DNA of 64,000 nucleotides from Gemmatimonadota bacterium (GTDB lineage Bacteria > Gemmatimonadota > Gemmatimonadetes > Palauibacterales > KS3-K002), in NCBI GenBank assembly GCA_020344215.1, contig CP070815.1, forward strand, positions 4,292,040-4,356,039, written 5' to 3'. Under the pieces are notes generated by a model. That model searched no databases. It was not told the origin of the DNA and was given only the letters and a program-made list of their open reading frames with translations. A program made the position numbers and the translations under genes. Shown here piece by piece: positions 7,016 to 16,194 of this stretch (positions are counted from its first letter, which is position 1; each line of letters starts with the position of its first letter).

Positions 7016-8388
7016 TCGTCTACAAGTTCGGCGGAACCTCGCTGGCCGATGCGGAACGCATGCGCCTCGCGGCGACGTTGGTGCGCGAGTGTGCCGGGCC
7101 TCGTGTGGTAGTGGTCTCGGCGCTGGCGGGAGTGACCGACCAACTGGTCGAGCTGGCCGCCCGGGCCGGGAAGGGCATCGGTTGGGAGGCCGAGGCCGCT
7201 CGCCGGACGGAGGCGCTCTGGGTACGGCACGAGGAGGTGGCTGCCGGAATCACCGGGGATGCAGCCGGCAGAGCCGCGCTGATGGAGAAGCTCGATGCTG
7301 CGTTCTCACGGCTGCAGGGGGCCCTCGAGGGTGTCGCTGAGGAGGGGGAGGCTGCGGACAGATCGGGGCAAGTCGACCGGGTGATTGCGATCGGCGAAGA
7401 CCTGTCAGGAGAGCTCATGGCGGTGGCCCTGGTGCAGGAAGGACTGGCTGCCGAGGTCGTGGATGCCCGATCGGTGGTCCGCACGGACGAGCGATTCGGC
7501 GGGGCGGTGCCGAAGGATGAGGAGACGGCGAGGTTGATTCGCGAGGTGCTGACGCCGCTGCTCGAGCAGGGGCGAGTCCCGGTTCTCCAGGGATTTGTGG
7601 GAGCCACGGAGGATGGTATTACCACCACCTTGGGGCGTGGCGGCTCCGACTTCACGGCGGCGATCATCGGTGCCGCCCTCGGAGCTACCGAGGTTGGCAT
7701 CTGGACCGATGTGGACGGCGTACTGTCGGCTGAGCCGGGCCATGTAAGCGCGGCGCGCGTGCTGGACGAACTGGGTTATGAGGAGGCGGTGGAGCTGGCC
7801 TACTTCGGTGCCAAGGTCATCCACCCTGCCGCGGCAAAGCACGCCGCAGCAGGCGACGTGTCGCTCAGGGTGCGCAACGCCCAGCGGCCGGAGGCGGCCG
7901 GGACTCTCATCCGCCACGACGTGCGCCGTGCTGTCGGCGTCGCCGCCGTGGCCTACAAGCCGTCAGTTACGCTCGTCAAGGTACGCTCTCGGCCGATGTT
8001 CATGGCCTACGGGTTCCTGGCCCGAGTATTCGATGTGCTGGCCCGGCACCGGCTGCCGGTCGATCTGGTTGCCACATCGCATACCTCGACAGCGTTCACG
8101 CTGGACCGGGGAGAGGGCCTGGGGGCCGCGGAAGGGGAGCTGTCCGAGTTTGCCGAGGTGGAGGTACTGCCAGAGCTCGCAACGGTCAGCGTTGTGGGTC
8201 ACGGTCTCCTGCGGCGGCCAGGGATTACGGCTGGTGTCTTCTCGGCGCTGGGCCAGACCCCAGTGCAACTGATCTCCCAGGCTTCGGACGTCTGCCTGAG
8301 CTTCTTGGTGGCGCAGGGGGACGCGGCCGCCGTCGTGCGCCGGCTACACGCCGAGCTCATAGAAGCGGTGTCGGAGGACGAACGTTGA
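7012..8388 (+). CDS. lysC: Aspartate kinase
   Basis: I use ATG 7012, which overlaps the asd stop and gives the standard opening MIVYKFGGTS. The frame is open to an upstream start at 6973, but that would add 13 residues with no family match. The 458-residue enzyme phosphorylates aspartate, the entry step to lysine, threonine and methionine. The kinase domain (1-about 290) has KFGGTS and TTLGRGGSDFTAA; the rest forms the ACT regulatory domains, where lysine or threonine usually binds. There is no fused homoserine dehydrogenase. Stop and dapB start overlap as TTGA. Confidence 0.94.
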   Translation: MIVYKFGGTSLADAERMRLAATLVRECAGPRVVVVSALAGVTDQLVELAARAGKGIGWEAEAARRTEALWVRHEEVAAGITGDAAGRAALMEKLDAAFSRLQGALEGVAEEGEAADRSGQVDRVIAIGEDLSGELMAVALVQEGLAAEVVDARSVVRTDERFGGAVPKDEETARLIREVLTPLLEQGRVPVLQGFVGATEDGITTTLGRGGSDFTAAIIGAALGATEVGIWTDVDGVLSAEPGHVSAARVLDELGYEEAVELAYFGAKVIHPAAAKHAAAGDVSLRVRNAQRPEAAGTLIRHDVRRAVGVAAVAYKPSVTLVKVRSRPMFMAYGFLARVFDVLARHRLPVDLVATSHTSTAFTLDRGEGLGAAEGELSEFAEVEVLPELATVSVVGHGLLRRPGITAGVFSALGQTPVQLISQASDVCLSFLVAQGDAAAVVRRLHAELIEAVSEDER

Positions 8389-9128
8389 GGATCGCGCTGG
8401 TCGGCTACGGACGAATGGGCCGCGCGGTGGAGCAGGTCGCGACCGAGCGCGGTCATGAGGTGGTGGCGCGGATCGACCTGGAGGACAACCCGGACGGTCG
8501 CGGAATCACCTCGGAGGGCTTGAACGGGGCGGCGGTGGCCGTCGAGTTCAGCGTGCCGGAGGCGGCGCCCCGCAACCTGGCCGCGCTGGCGGCGTGCGGC
8601 GTCGACGCGGTCGCCGGTACCACCGGCTGGTACGATCAGCTGGATGAGGTGAGGGCCGCGGTCGAGGCGGCGGGCACGGGCCTGGTGTATGCGCCCAACT
8701 TCTCCCTGGGGATGCAGCTCTTCTTCCGGGTGGCCAGGCAGGCCGGACACCTATGCGATCGTCTGGACGACTATGACGCCTTCATCCTCGAGGCGCACCA
8801 CCGGCACAAGCAAGACCATCCCAGCGGCACGGCGAGAAAGCTGGCAGAGATTCTCCTGGCCGAGTTGTCGCGCAAGACGCGCTGGGAGCTGGGTCCCGGG
8901 GAGGGGCCGGCCGACCCCTCGGTACTCCAGGTGACCGCGGTTCGCGCCGGGGAGATCCCCGGGACGCATACTCTGGGGCTCGAGGGCCCCGACGACCGCA
9001 TCGAGATCCGCCACGAGGCAAAGGGGCGGACGGGGTTCGCCCGGGGCGCCGTGGCCGCGGCGGAGTGGATCCAGGGGCGCTCGGGAGTGTTCACCCTCGA
9101 CGATATGCTGGCAGAAACATGGAGCTGA
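8385..9128 (+). CDS. dapB: 4-hydroxy-tetrahydrodipicolinate reductase
   Basis: The 247-residue product catalyses the NAD(P)H-dependent reduction to tetrahydrodipicolinate. The N-terminal Rossmann motif GYGRMGRAV (8-16) and the catalytic signature EAHHRHKQDHPSGTA are complete, with the paired histidines and the lysine. It starts at TTG 8385 inside the lysC stop (TTGA), so translation is probably coupled. The next gene starts 10 bases before its stop. In the operon the order is lysC-dapB-dapA, the reverse of the reaction order for the last two. Confidence 0.94.
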   Translation: MRIALVGYGRMGRAVEQVATERGHEVVARIDLEDNPDGRGITSEGLNGAAVAVEFSVPEAAPRNLAALAACGVDAVAGTTGWYDQLDEVRAAVEAAGTGLVYAPNFSLGMQLFFRVARQAGHLCDRLDDYDAFILEAHHRHKQDHPSGTARKLAEILLAELSRKTRWELGPGEGPADPSVLQVTAVRAGEIPGTHTLGLEGPDDRIEIRHEAKGRTGFARGAVAAAEWIQGRSGVFTLDDMLAETWS

Positions 9129-10006
9129 GTCGATTTCGCGGAACGGGCGTGGCGCTGGTCACGCCATTCAAAGAGGACGGATCCGTCGATTACGAGCTAC
9201 TGGCGCGGCACGTTGAGAGCCAGATCGATGGGGGCGTGGAGTTTTTGGTACCCTGCGGGACTACCGGCGAGGGTGCCACGATGACGTCCGAGGAGCAGGG
9301 CCGTGTAATAGCGCGGACGGTCGAGGTGGCTGGCGGTCGTGTGGCGGTGATGGCGGGCGCCGGGACCAACGACACCCGCGATGCCGTGGGTCTGGCCCGG
9401 GGCGCTGCAAAGGCCGGTGCCGACGCGATCCTGTCCGTGAGCCCGTACTACAACAAGCCGACCCCAGCGGGGCTCCTCGCCCACTACAGGGCGCTGGCCG
9501 AGGCGGCGGAACTCCCGATCTTCGTCTACAACGTGCCGGGACGCACCGCCTCCAACGTCACGGCGGAGACCCTGCTGCGGCTGGCGGAGATCGAGAACGT
9601 CGTCGGCGTGAAGGAGGCGTCCGGGAACGTCGAGCAAGTGATGACGGTCATTCGGAGCCGCCCGACCGACTTCCTGGTCCTGTCGGGTGACGACGCCCTG
9701 ACGCTCCCGATCGTAGCGGCGGGCGGTGACGGCGTGATCTCGGTGGCGGCCAACGAAGCGCCCCGGCTCATGTCAGACATGGTCAGGGCGGCCTTGGCCG
9801 GTGATTTCGAGACGGCCCGGGACTTCCACTACAGGCTGCTGCCCCTCATGCAGGCCAACTTCGTGGAGACAAACCCGATACCGGTGAAGACGGCGCTGGA
9901 ACTGATGGGCCGCATGCCTGCCAACTTCCGGCTGCCACTGGTCTCGCTGTCGCCAGAGCACACCACGACGTTGCGCACCGCCCTGGAACAGGCGGGTGTG
10001 CTGTAA
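9119..10006 (+). CDS. dapA: 4-hydroxy-tetrahydrodipicolinate synthase
   Basis: The start is ATG 9119, giving MELSRFRGTGVALVTPF and 295 residues, the usual family length. The enzyme condenses pyruvate with aspartate semialdehyde. Visible signatures are PCGTTGE near residue 42, the catalytic Tyr in VYNVPGRTASN, and the Schiff-base Lys in VVGVKEASGN. It belongs to the class I aldolase fold of DHDPS/NAL proteins, and the neighbours (lysC, dapB, dapD) make the lysine role clear. The gene overlaps both neighbours. Confidence 0.95.
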   Translation: MELSRFRGTGVALVTPFKEDGSVDYELLARHVESQIDGGVEFLVPCGTTGEGATMTSEEQGRVIARTVEVAGGRVAVMAGAGTNDTRDAVGLARGAAKAGADAILSVSPYYNKPTPAGLLAHYRALAEAAELPIFVYNVPGRTASNVTAETLLRLAEIENVVGVKEASGNVEQVMTVIRSRPTDFLVLSGDDALTLPIVAAGGDGVISVAANEAPRLMSDMVRAALAGDFETARDFHYRLLPLMQANFVETNPIPVKTALELMGRMPANFRLPLVSLSPEHTTTLRTALEQAGVL

Positions 10007-10848
10007 TGGGCGAGTACGCGGAGCTACGGGCTGAGATAGAGCGCTGGGCGGCCCAGCCTTCCCCGTCCGACCCCGAGGCGGCACGGCAAGCCGTAGACCG
10101 GCTGCTGGCCGCTCTGAACGAGGGCTCCCTGCGGGCGGCGGAGCTGGGGCCGGGCGGCTGGCAGGCGGTAGAATGGGTAAAGGCAGGGATCCTGCTCGCG
10201 TTCACGGTCGGCCGTACCACCCGCTACGAAGGTCCGCCCTTCGAGTACTTCGACCGCGATACGCTGCCGCTACGGGAGACGGACGGTGCGGGTGGTAACG
10301 TGCGGATAGTGCCGGGTGGAACCTCGGTGCGGGCCGGCGCCTATCTGGCACCCGGGGTGGTCATCATGCCGCCGGCGTACATCAACGTGGGCGCCTACGT
10401 GGGGGAGGGGACGATGATCGATTCCCACGCTCTGGTGGGGTCCTGCGCCCAGGTCGGTGCCCGAGTCCACATTAGTGCCGGCGCTCAGATCGGCGGAGTG
10501 CTCGAACCCATCGGGCTCCGCCCCGTGGTCATCGAGGATGACGTAGTCATCGGCGGCAACGCGGGTGTCTTCGAGGGTACTCTGGTCGGCCGGCGGGCCG
10601 TCATCGCCGCGGGAGTCACCCTCACGGCGTCCACGCCACTCTTCGACCTGGTCCGCGGGGACGTTTACCGAGCCGAGCCGGACCGGCCCCTGTCCGTCCC
10701 CGAAAGCGCCGTCGTGGTCCCTGGCTCACGCCCGGCCTCGGGAGCCTTCGCCGAGGCCCACGGCTTGCAGATATACGCTCCGCTTATCGTGAAGTACCGG
10801 GATGAGAGGACCGACGCGGCCACAGCGCTCGAAGGTGCGCTTCGATAG
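10006..10848 (+). CDS. dapD: 2,3,4,5-tetrahydropyridine-2,6-dicarboxylate N-succinyltransferase
   Basis: ATG 10006 shares its A with the dapA stop (TAATG). The 280 residues comprise a helical N-terminal domain and a left-handed beta-helix of hexapeptide repeats (about 105-215). GTMIDSHALVGSCAQVG and IGGVLEP match the E. coli-type DapD active-site strand, including the aspartate. It transfers succinate from succinyl-CoA and thereby shows that diaminopimelate is made by a succinyl route; dapC and dapE must lie elsewhere. This is the last gene of the operon. Confidence 0.93.
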   Translation: MGEYAELRAEIERWAAQPSPSDPEAARQAVDRLLAALNEGSLRAAELGPGGWQAVEWVKAGILLAFTVGRTTRYEGPPFEYFDRDTLPLRETDGAGGNVRIVPGGTSVRAGAYLAPGVVIMPPAYINVGAYVGEGTMIDSHALVGSCAQVGARVHISAGAQIGGVLEPIGLRPVVIEDDVVIGGNAGVFEGTLVGRRAVIAAGVTLTASTPLFDLVRGDVYRAEPDRPLSVPESAVVVPGSRPASGAFAEAHGLQIYAPLIVKYRDERTDAATALEGALR

Positions 10849-11025
10849 GCGTCGAGAACGCTGTCCAATCGGTTGTCGCGTCCTGAGTTGTACCTGTTGA
10901 CATGAGGACGGTTGAGAAGTCCCGGCGTCGCGGCGGTGAGGGTTCCACGTGGCACGATCCGGGAACGGCCCGCTCCCCCGGACGCACCGTAAGCGGCGCC
11001 ATAAGCGAAAGATCGGCCATACTCC
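10849..11025. other. Intergenic region between dapD and the pepA promoter
   Basis: Together with 11054-11224 this is a 376-base stretch without a gene I can support. Short open frames here (for example 10949-11203) are rich in arginine and lack ribosome sites or recognisable sequence. No clear terminator with a T-run is seen after dapD. The useful content is the promoter-like pair just downstream. Confidence 0.5.
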
Positions 11026-11053
11026 TTGTCAGCGTGGCAAGGGACACTACAAT
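11026..11053 (+). promoter_or_regulatory. Sigma-70-like promoter upstream of pepA
   Basis: TTGTCA at 11026-11031 and TACAAT at 11048-11053 are separated by 16 bases. Both hexamers match five of six consensus positions. The predicted transcript would have a leader of about 165 bases before pepA. Confidence 0.5.
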
Positions 11054-11224
11054 ACGGCGAGTCGGGAGGGCCGATGGCGAGGCCGCCAGGTCTGTGAGGA
11101 TGTCGGGCGGCAAGAGGGGGTAGAAGGGCAGGGAGAGCTGTTGCGGTGTGGAACGAACGATCGTTCGGCCCAGCCACGGCGAGCCTCGCGACTCGGTGAG
11201 TGAACTGAGAGGCAAGAAACGTCC

Positions 11225-12745
11225 ATGAACATCGAAATCCTCGCTGGCACACCGTCGAGTGTCGAGACGCCTCTCCTGGTCCTGCCATGGTGTCAGGCAT
11301 CGGAGACGGAGGCTGAGCGGCCGGCGGCCGAGCTCGACCCGCTTGACGAGGTGCTGGGCCTCACGCTGACGCGGGCGGTGGTAGGCGGCGATTACAGAGC
11401 GCGTCGCGGCGAGACTCTGCTGCTCTACCGTGTGAAGGACAGCGGGCCTGACCGGGTCCTGCTAGTTGGAGTGGGCCAGCGGGGCGACTTGAAAGCCGAG
11501 CGGCTGAGAGAGGCCGGAGGCCACGGGGCGCGGCGGGCGGCGGAGCTTGGGGTCACGGAGATGTTCGTCTGGGCGTCGCCGGAGTGGCTGGGCGGAGTCG
11601 TAGATTTGGAGCACGCCTCCCGGGCGCTGGTGGAGGGTGTGGTGCTCGGTGACTGGCGGTTTGAGGAGCTGCGCAGCGAGCCGGCCGAGGACGATCATCG
11701 TCCTGCACTTCAGGCTCTGAGCCTGCTGGTGCCGAAGGCGCCGGCGAAGAAGTTAGCGGGGAGCGGAGCGGCACTCGGACAGGTCGTGGCTGAGGCCCAG
11801 AACTATGCTCGAGAGCTGGCGATTCGCCCGGCCAACATCGTGACCCCCCGCTATCTAGCGGACGAGGCGCGCCGGTTGGGAGAGGAACTGGGCCTCAAGG
11901 TCACAGTCCTCGACCGGGAAGAGATGAAGAAGGACGGCATGAACGCGCTCCTCGCGGTCGCCGCCGGGAGCGATGAGGAGCCGCGCTTCATCGCGGTGGA
12001 GTACAGCCCGGCGCCGGGCCAGCGGCCGCTGGTTCTCGTGGGTAAGGGCGTCACATTCGACGCGGGCGGGCTTTCTCTGAAGACGCCGGCAGGCATGGAG
12101 TCGATGAAGGACGACATGTCGGGCGCGGCGGCGGTGCTGGGAGCGTTGCGGGCGGTCGCTAGACTGAAGCTCAAGGCGAACGTGGTGGGGCTGATCCCGG
12201 CGGTCGAGAACCTACCGTCGGGCCATGCGCTGCGCCCGGGAGATGTGATCAGCTCCCGCTCGCGAAAGACGATCGAGGTGCTCAACACAGACGCCGAAGG
12301 GCGCCTGATTCTGGCCGATGCTCTGAACTATGCCGCTCGCTACGAGCCGGTGGCGCTGGTGGACATCGCTACGCTCACCGGTGCGTGCGTGGTTGCTCTC
12401 GGTAAGGAAGCCATCGGGCTTATGGGAAGCGACCAGGGCCTGGTCGATGAGATCCGGGTCGCCGCCGATCGTTCTGGCGAGCGGGTCTGGCAGTTCCCGC
12501 TATGGGACGAATACCGGGAGCTGATGAAGTCAGAGGTCGCCGATATCAAGAACGCGGGTGGCCGGCCGGCGGCCACCATCACGGCCGGCATCTTCCTGCG
12601 AGAGTTTGTGGGGTCTGTGCCGTGGGCTCACCTGGACATTGCCGGAACGGCATGGGCTGAGAAGGCCGGTCCTTACCAGCTCGCGGGGCCCACCGGGGTA
12701 GGCGTTCGCCTGTTCACGGAATGGGTTCGAGGCCGGGCCGGCTGA
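11225..12745 (+). CDS. pepA: Leucyl aminopeptidase (M17 family)
   Basis: The 506-residue protein starts at ATG 11225. It is a cytosolic two-metal exopeptidase. The catalytic C-terminal domain carries VGKGVTFDAGGLSLK, with the metal-binding Lys and Asp, MKDDMSGAA, and the family signature NTDAEGRLILADAL. The variable N-terminal macro-like domain covers about residues 1-170. Length and motif order are normal for the family. It appears to be transcribed from its own promoter, with the beta-barrel gene 16 bases downstream. Confidence 0.93.
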   Translation: MNIEILAGTPSSVETPLLVLPWCQASETEAERPAAELDPLDEVLGLTLTRAVVGGDYRARRGETLLLYRVKDSGPDRVLLVGVGQRGDLKAERLREAGGHGARRAAELGVTEMFVWASPEWLGGVVDLEHASRALVEGVVLGDWRFEELRSEPAEDDHRPALQALSLLVPKAPAKKLAGSGAALGQVVAEAQNYARELAIRPANIVTPRYLADEARRLGEELGLKVTVLDREEMKKDGMNALLAVAAGSDEEPRFIAVEYSPAPGQRPLVLVGKGVTFDAGGLSLKTPAGMESMKDDMSGAAAVLGALRAVARLKLKANVVGLIPAVENLPSGHALRPGDVISSRSRKTIEVLNTDAEGRLILADALNYAARYEPVALVDIATLTGACVVALGKEAIGLMGSDQGLVDEIRVAADRSGERVWQFPLWDEYRELMKSEVADIKNAGGRPAATITAGIFLREFVGSVPWAHLDIAGTAWAEKAGPYQLAGPTGVGVRLFTEWVRGRAG

Positions 12746-12761
12746 TCATCGCCGCTACCGG

Positions 12762-14510
12762 GTGCGACTAGCGAAACCTACTGTCGGAGCCGCTATTGTT
12801 GCCCTGGGCGGGGTGGCCCTCGGACTGCCGGGACCGCTCGCCGCTCAGGATCCAGAGACGCCTGCCCCGCCGGCAGAAGTGCAGGAGGCGGACAGCGTAG
12901 CGGCGCAGGACACGCTGCCCGAGCCGTTCTTCCCCGTCTTTCCCGATCCCGCGTCTGAGAAACCTGGTGTGGCGCAGAGCTGGGAGATGCTCGACCTGCT
13001 GGCCACCGGCGCGCTGAGTTTCGCCGACCTGCTCGAGTTCACGCCGTTTCTCGATCCGCTACGGGCCGGTGTGCTCGAAGGTCCACAAGCGGCGATCTTT
13101 GCCGGGAGAGGCGGCGGAAGCTTCCGCTACACGTTGGACGGCTACGACGTGGTGCCATTGACCAACGCCGCCCTCGATCTCCACCTGATATCTTTGGTGG
13201 AATTGCAGCGGCTGGCCTTGATCAGGGAGCCCGGCGGCTACCGCGGCTACTCGCAAACCTACCGTAACCAGCGGCGCGAGCCCTACTCGCGGATCGAGGC
13301 CGGCACAGGCGATCGCCAGACTCAGATTCTGCGTGCGTTGCTGTCGTCGCGAGTCGGCCGCGCCCGCGCCGGGTTCGGCTATGACCAGATCGACACCAAG
13401 GGGTTCTCCGGTCTGGGTAATTCGCAGCGTGCCGTGGTCTGGGCGAACCTCGCCTACCCGCTGCCGTTGGGCGTCTGGGGTCAACTGGAGTGGCGCAACA
13501 CGATCGCAGACAGGGACTCGTTCCCGAGCCCGGAGCGTACCGACTGGATCTTGCGGCTGCGGCGTGACTTCGGGGATGGCTGGCATGCCGACATCGTGGC
13601 TGGTCGTGCGAGTGAGTCCGACAGCGTCGGCGATACCCCTCGGGAGTTCACGGCCAGCCAAGTAGCTCTGCGTGCGGCGCGGACGTCTCGAGTGTGGCGC
13701 GCCCAGTTGACGCTGCGTGCCTGGGACGGAGACGGTGTGCCGATCTTCGAGCCGGAGGCGTCGCTCGAGCTACGGGCGGGCCCAGCCTCGCTATACGCCG
13801 GCGGGCGGTACGAGAAGTGGGACGACCTGGACCTCGCCTCGGGCTACGCTGCGCTGGAAGTGCAGCTTCCGCTCAACATCCGCGCCCTGGCGGAGATCGA
13901 AGAGGGTGACCGCGGCCTCTTCGGCCAGGCGGTTCGCCCGAGCTACGAGTTCTCCCGTTGGACGGCCGGTGGCGAGATCGGGGTGTGGAGTTGGACGGTA
14001 GGCGCGCGTGGCGGTCGCTGGCGGACCAAGCCGTCGCTGGCCTTAGGCCCTCCGGCGGATAGCGCCGTGTCGCTCCCGGGCGGCACGGTGGGTGTGGTCG
14101 AAGCGTGGGCCAGGGGGCCGGTGGCTCGGCTCTTCGGTGGCAGGCTCGATCTCGGGGGGTGGTACCGCAGCCGTGAGGCAGGTGACTTCTACTACTGGCC
14201 TCAGGACTCGTGGCGCGTCGATGGGCTCTATCATGTCCTGGCTGTACGGGACCAGTTCGAGCTCTGGATCACCGGGATGGGCGGGATACGCGGGGTTACG
14301 CGCGTTCCAGATCCCGAACTCGGCGCGGGTTTCGTGACCACGCGGCAGCAGTACTGGTTCCGAGCCGAAGCCGTCGTGAGGATCAAGGACTTCTTCTTCT
14401 TCTACAACTACGAGTACTTCGATTCCGATGCCGGGCCTCAAGACATACCCGGGCGGCTGCTGCCGCGAGCTCGAATCCACTACGGCGTCAAGTGGGAGTT
14501 CTGGAACTGA
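12762..14510 (+). CDS. Outer-membrane beta-barrel protein with plug-like N-terminus
   Basis: The product has 582 residues from GTG 12762. A signal peptide (about 1-29, ending LAAQD) and a proline/acid-rich spacer precede a segment of about 80 residues that resembles part of a TonB-receptor plug: SFADLLEFTPFLDPL, FAGRGGGSFRYTLDGYDV and VELQRLALIREPG. The rest is alternating aromatic/polar strands typical of a barrel, ending ...YGVKWEFWN. It is shorter than TonB receptors and I see no TonB box or carboxypeptidase-like domain. It may be a small transporter or a porin with a remnant plug. Substrate unknown. Confidence 0.65.
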   Translation: MRLAKPTVGAAIVALGGVALGLPGPLAAQDPETPAPPAEVQEADSVAAQDTLPEPFFPVFPDPASEKPGVAQSWEMLDLLATGALSFADLLEFTPFLDPLRAGVLEGPQAAIFAGRGGGSFRYTLDGYDVVPLTNAALDLHLISLVELQRLALIREPGGYRGYSQTYRNQRREPYSRIEAGTGDRQTQILRALLSSRVGRARAGFGYDQIDTKGFSGLGNSQRAVVWANLAYPLPLGVWGQLEWRNTIADRDSFPSPERTDWILRLRRDFGDGWHADIVAGRASESDSVGDTPREFTASQVALRAARTSRVWRAQLTLRAWDGDGVPIFEPEASLELRAGPASLYAGGRYEKWDDLDLASGYAALEVQLPLNIRALAEIEEGDRGLFGQAVRPSYEFSRWTAGGEIGVWSWTVGARGGRWRTKPSLALGPPADSAVSLPGGTVGVVEAWARGPVARLFGGRLDLGGWYRSREAGDFYYWPQDSWRVDGLYHVLAVRDQFELWITGMGGIRGVTRVPDPELGAGFVTTRQQYWFRAEAVVRIKDFFFFYNYEYFDSDAGPQDIPGRLLPRARIHYGVKWEFWN

Positions 14511-14526
14511 CGGCCGGCTGCTCCGA

Positions 14527-14555
14527 TTGACACCGGACCCAAGGTGCTCGATAGT
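14527..14555 (+). promoter_or_regulatory. Promoter-like sequence upstream of yicC
   Basis: TTGACA at 14527-14532 is a perfect -35. After 17 bases comes GATAGT (14550-14555), which matches four of six -10 positions. It would drive yicC-gmk-rpoZ-coaBC. Confidence 0.45.
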
Positions 14556-14600
14556 AACCACGCGCTCGCGGGAGCGCCGGCCAATGGCGGAGGGTTGCTC

Positions 14601-15482
14601 ATGATCCGCAGCATGACGGGGTTCGGCGAAGTACAGAGGGAGACGGCGGTCGGGCTTGTGAGCGTGCAGCTCCGAACCGTCAACCACCGGCACTTCCACA
14701 CGCACTTTCGCTTACCCGTCGGTGCCGAGCGCTGGGAAGCGGAACTGACCGGGATCCTGCGAGAGGGGATCTCCCGGGGATCGGTGCACTACCGGCTGAG
14801 CTTCCAGCCGGGGCCCGGGGTCGTGCACCCGGTTCAGGTGGACCACGAGCGGCTAAGTGCCTATCTATCGGTGTTGCACGAGATCAAAGAGCGTCACGGG
14901 CTGACCGGTGAGATCGATGTCGGCCTCGTCACGCGCTTCGGCGACATCTTCCAGTCGGCGCCGGATGAGCTCGAGCTGTTGCCTTTCGATGAGGTCGCGG
15001 AGGCGACGCGCACGGCGCTGGCCATGGCGGTGGGAATGCGCGGGCGTGAAGGCGAGGCGCTGGCCGATGACCTACGCGCGTCCCTCGGTCAGATGGTCCA
15101 GGCGCTCGACGCCATAGAGGTCCGAGCGCCAGCGCGGCTCAGCGAGGAGCGCGACCGGCTGCGCGCGGTGGTGGCCGAGCTCAGTGGCGACACCCAGGTG
15201 GATGAGGACCGGCTGGCGCGTGAGATTGCCTATCTGGCGGAACGCTGGGACATCAACGAGGAGATCGTCCGGCTGCGCTCGCACATGAGGGAGTTCGAGC
15301 AACTGCTACAGGACGGTGGCCTGGAGCCGGTGGGCAAGCGACTCGGCTTCTGGATTCAGGAGATGCTACGAGAGGCAAACACGATCGGCTCGAAGGCCAA
15401 CGACGCCGAGGTGGCGCGGCTCGCCGTCGAGATCAAGACGGCCATCGAGAAGCTGCGCGAGCAAGTCGAGAACGTCGAGTGA
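14601..15482 (+). CDS. yicC: YicC family endoribonuclease
   Basis: I use ATG 14601, preceded by GGCGGAGGG, because it gives the family's invariant opening MIRSMTGFG. The frame is open further upstream. The 293-residue protein has the conserved N-terminal domain (TVNHRHFHTHFRLP) and the C-terminal helical domain ending in a motif like LGFWIQEMLREANTIGSKAND, which is a hallmark of the family. YicC proteins have been characterised as endoribonucleases acting on structured RNA. The order yicC-gmk-rpoZ-coaBC is conserved in many bacteria. The stop overlaps gmk. Confidence 0.9.
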   Translation: MIRSMTGFGEVQRETAVGLVSVQLRTVNHRHFHTHFRLPVGAERWEAELTGILREGISRGSVHYRLSFQPGPGVVHPVQVDHERLSAYLSVLHEIKERHGLTGEIDVGLVTRFGDIFQSAPDELELLPFDEVAEATRTALAMAVGMRGREGEALADDLRASLGQMVQALDAIEVRAPARLSEERDRLRAVVAELSGDTQVDEDRLAREIAYLAERWDINEEIVRLRSHMREFEQLLQDGGLEPVGKRLGFWIQEMLREANTIGSKANDAEVARLAVEIKTAIEKLREQVENVE

Positions 15483-16114
15483 TGAAGAGCTTCGCCGTTG
15501 CCGTCTGTGGGCCCTCCGGTGCGGGCAAGACCACGGTCGCGCGGGCGCTGGTCGACAGATCCGACGACTTCGTCTTCTCCGTGTCCGCGACTACACGGCC
15601 GACGCGGCCCGGCGAGCGTGAGGGCGTCGACTATGATTTCGTTGATCGGGACGAGTTCGAGGCGATGATCCGGAACGGGGAGCTGCTGGAATGGGCGGAG
15701 GTGCACGGCGAGCTGTATGGCACGCCGCGGGCGAACTTAGAGGAGGCGGAGCGCCGAAATCGCCTGTTGCTCCTCGATATCGACGTCCAGGGCGCGCGCC
15801 AGGTTGTCGAAGCGCTGTCCGATGCGGTCACGATCTTCTTGCTCCCGCCGTCGTTTGAGGTGCTGATGGACCGGCTGCGCGGGCGCGGTAGTGAGGACGA
15901 ATCGCGGCTGCGCCGCCGTTTCGAGACGGCGAAGAAAGAGCTGGCGTGCCTCGACGAATTCCAGTACGTAGTCATCAACGACCGGCTCGACGACACCGTC
16001 GAGCGGATCCGTACGATCATCGCGGGGGAGCGTCAACGCCTCGGTCGCCGTGACGCAGAGATCGCCGAGCTCCGCCAGCAGCTGCAAGAAGGGCTCGATA
16101 GAGGGTACCTTTGA
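15482..16114 (+). CDS. gmk: Guanylate kinase
   Basis: The 210-residue enzyme converts GMP to GDP with ATP. The P-loop GPSGAGKTT (about 10-18) is followed by the GMP-binding segment SVSATTRPTRPGE and VDYDFVDRDEF. ATG 15482 shares one base with the yicC stop; GTG 15479 just upstream is an equally close alternative. The tail beyond about residue 190 is a helical extension rich in Arg and Gln. It is the second gene of the yicC-gmk-rpoZ-coaBC run. Confidence 0.94.
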   Translation: MKSFAVAVCGPSGAGKTTVARALVDRSDDFVFSVSATTRPTRPGEREGVDYDFVDRDEFEAMIRNGELLEWAEVHGELYGTPRANLEEAERRNRLLLLDIDVQGARQVVEALSDAVTIFLLPPSFEVLMDRLRGRGSEDESRLRRRFETAKKELACLDEFQYVVINDRLDDTVERIRTIIAGERQRLGRRDAEIAELRQQLQEGLDRGYL

Positions 16115-16194
16115 CGGGGGGCTTCCACGGGCCGGGCCGTCTGGATAAGTTTGTCAATTCGCGCAAGACCTAACCGCTCACGACCAGGGACGGC

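Noticed and set aside
10949-11203. Arg-rich open frame upstream of pepA
   Set aside because: No ribosome site, no recognisable sequence and it crosses the promoter-like pair; I treat the region as intergenic.
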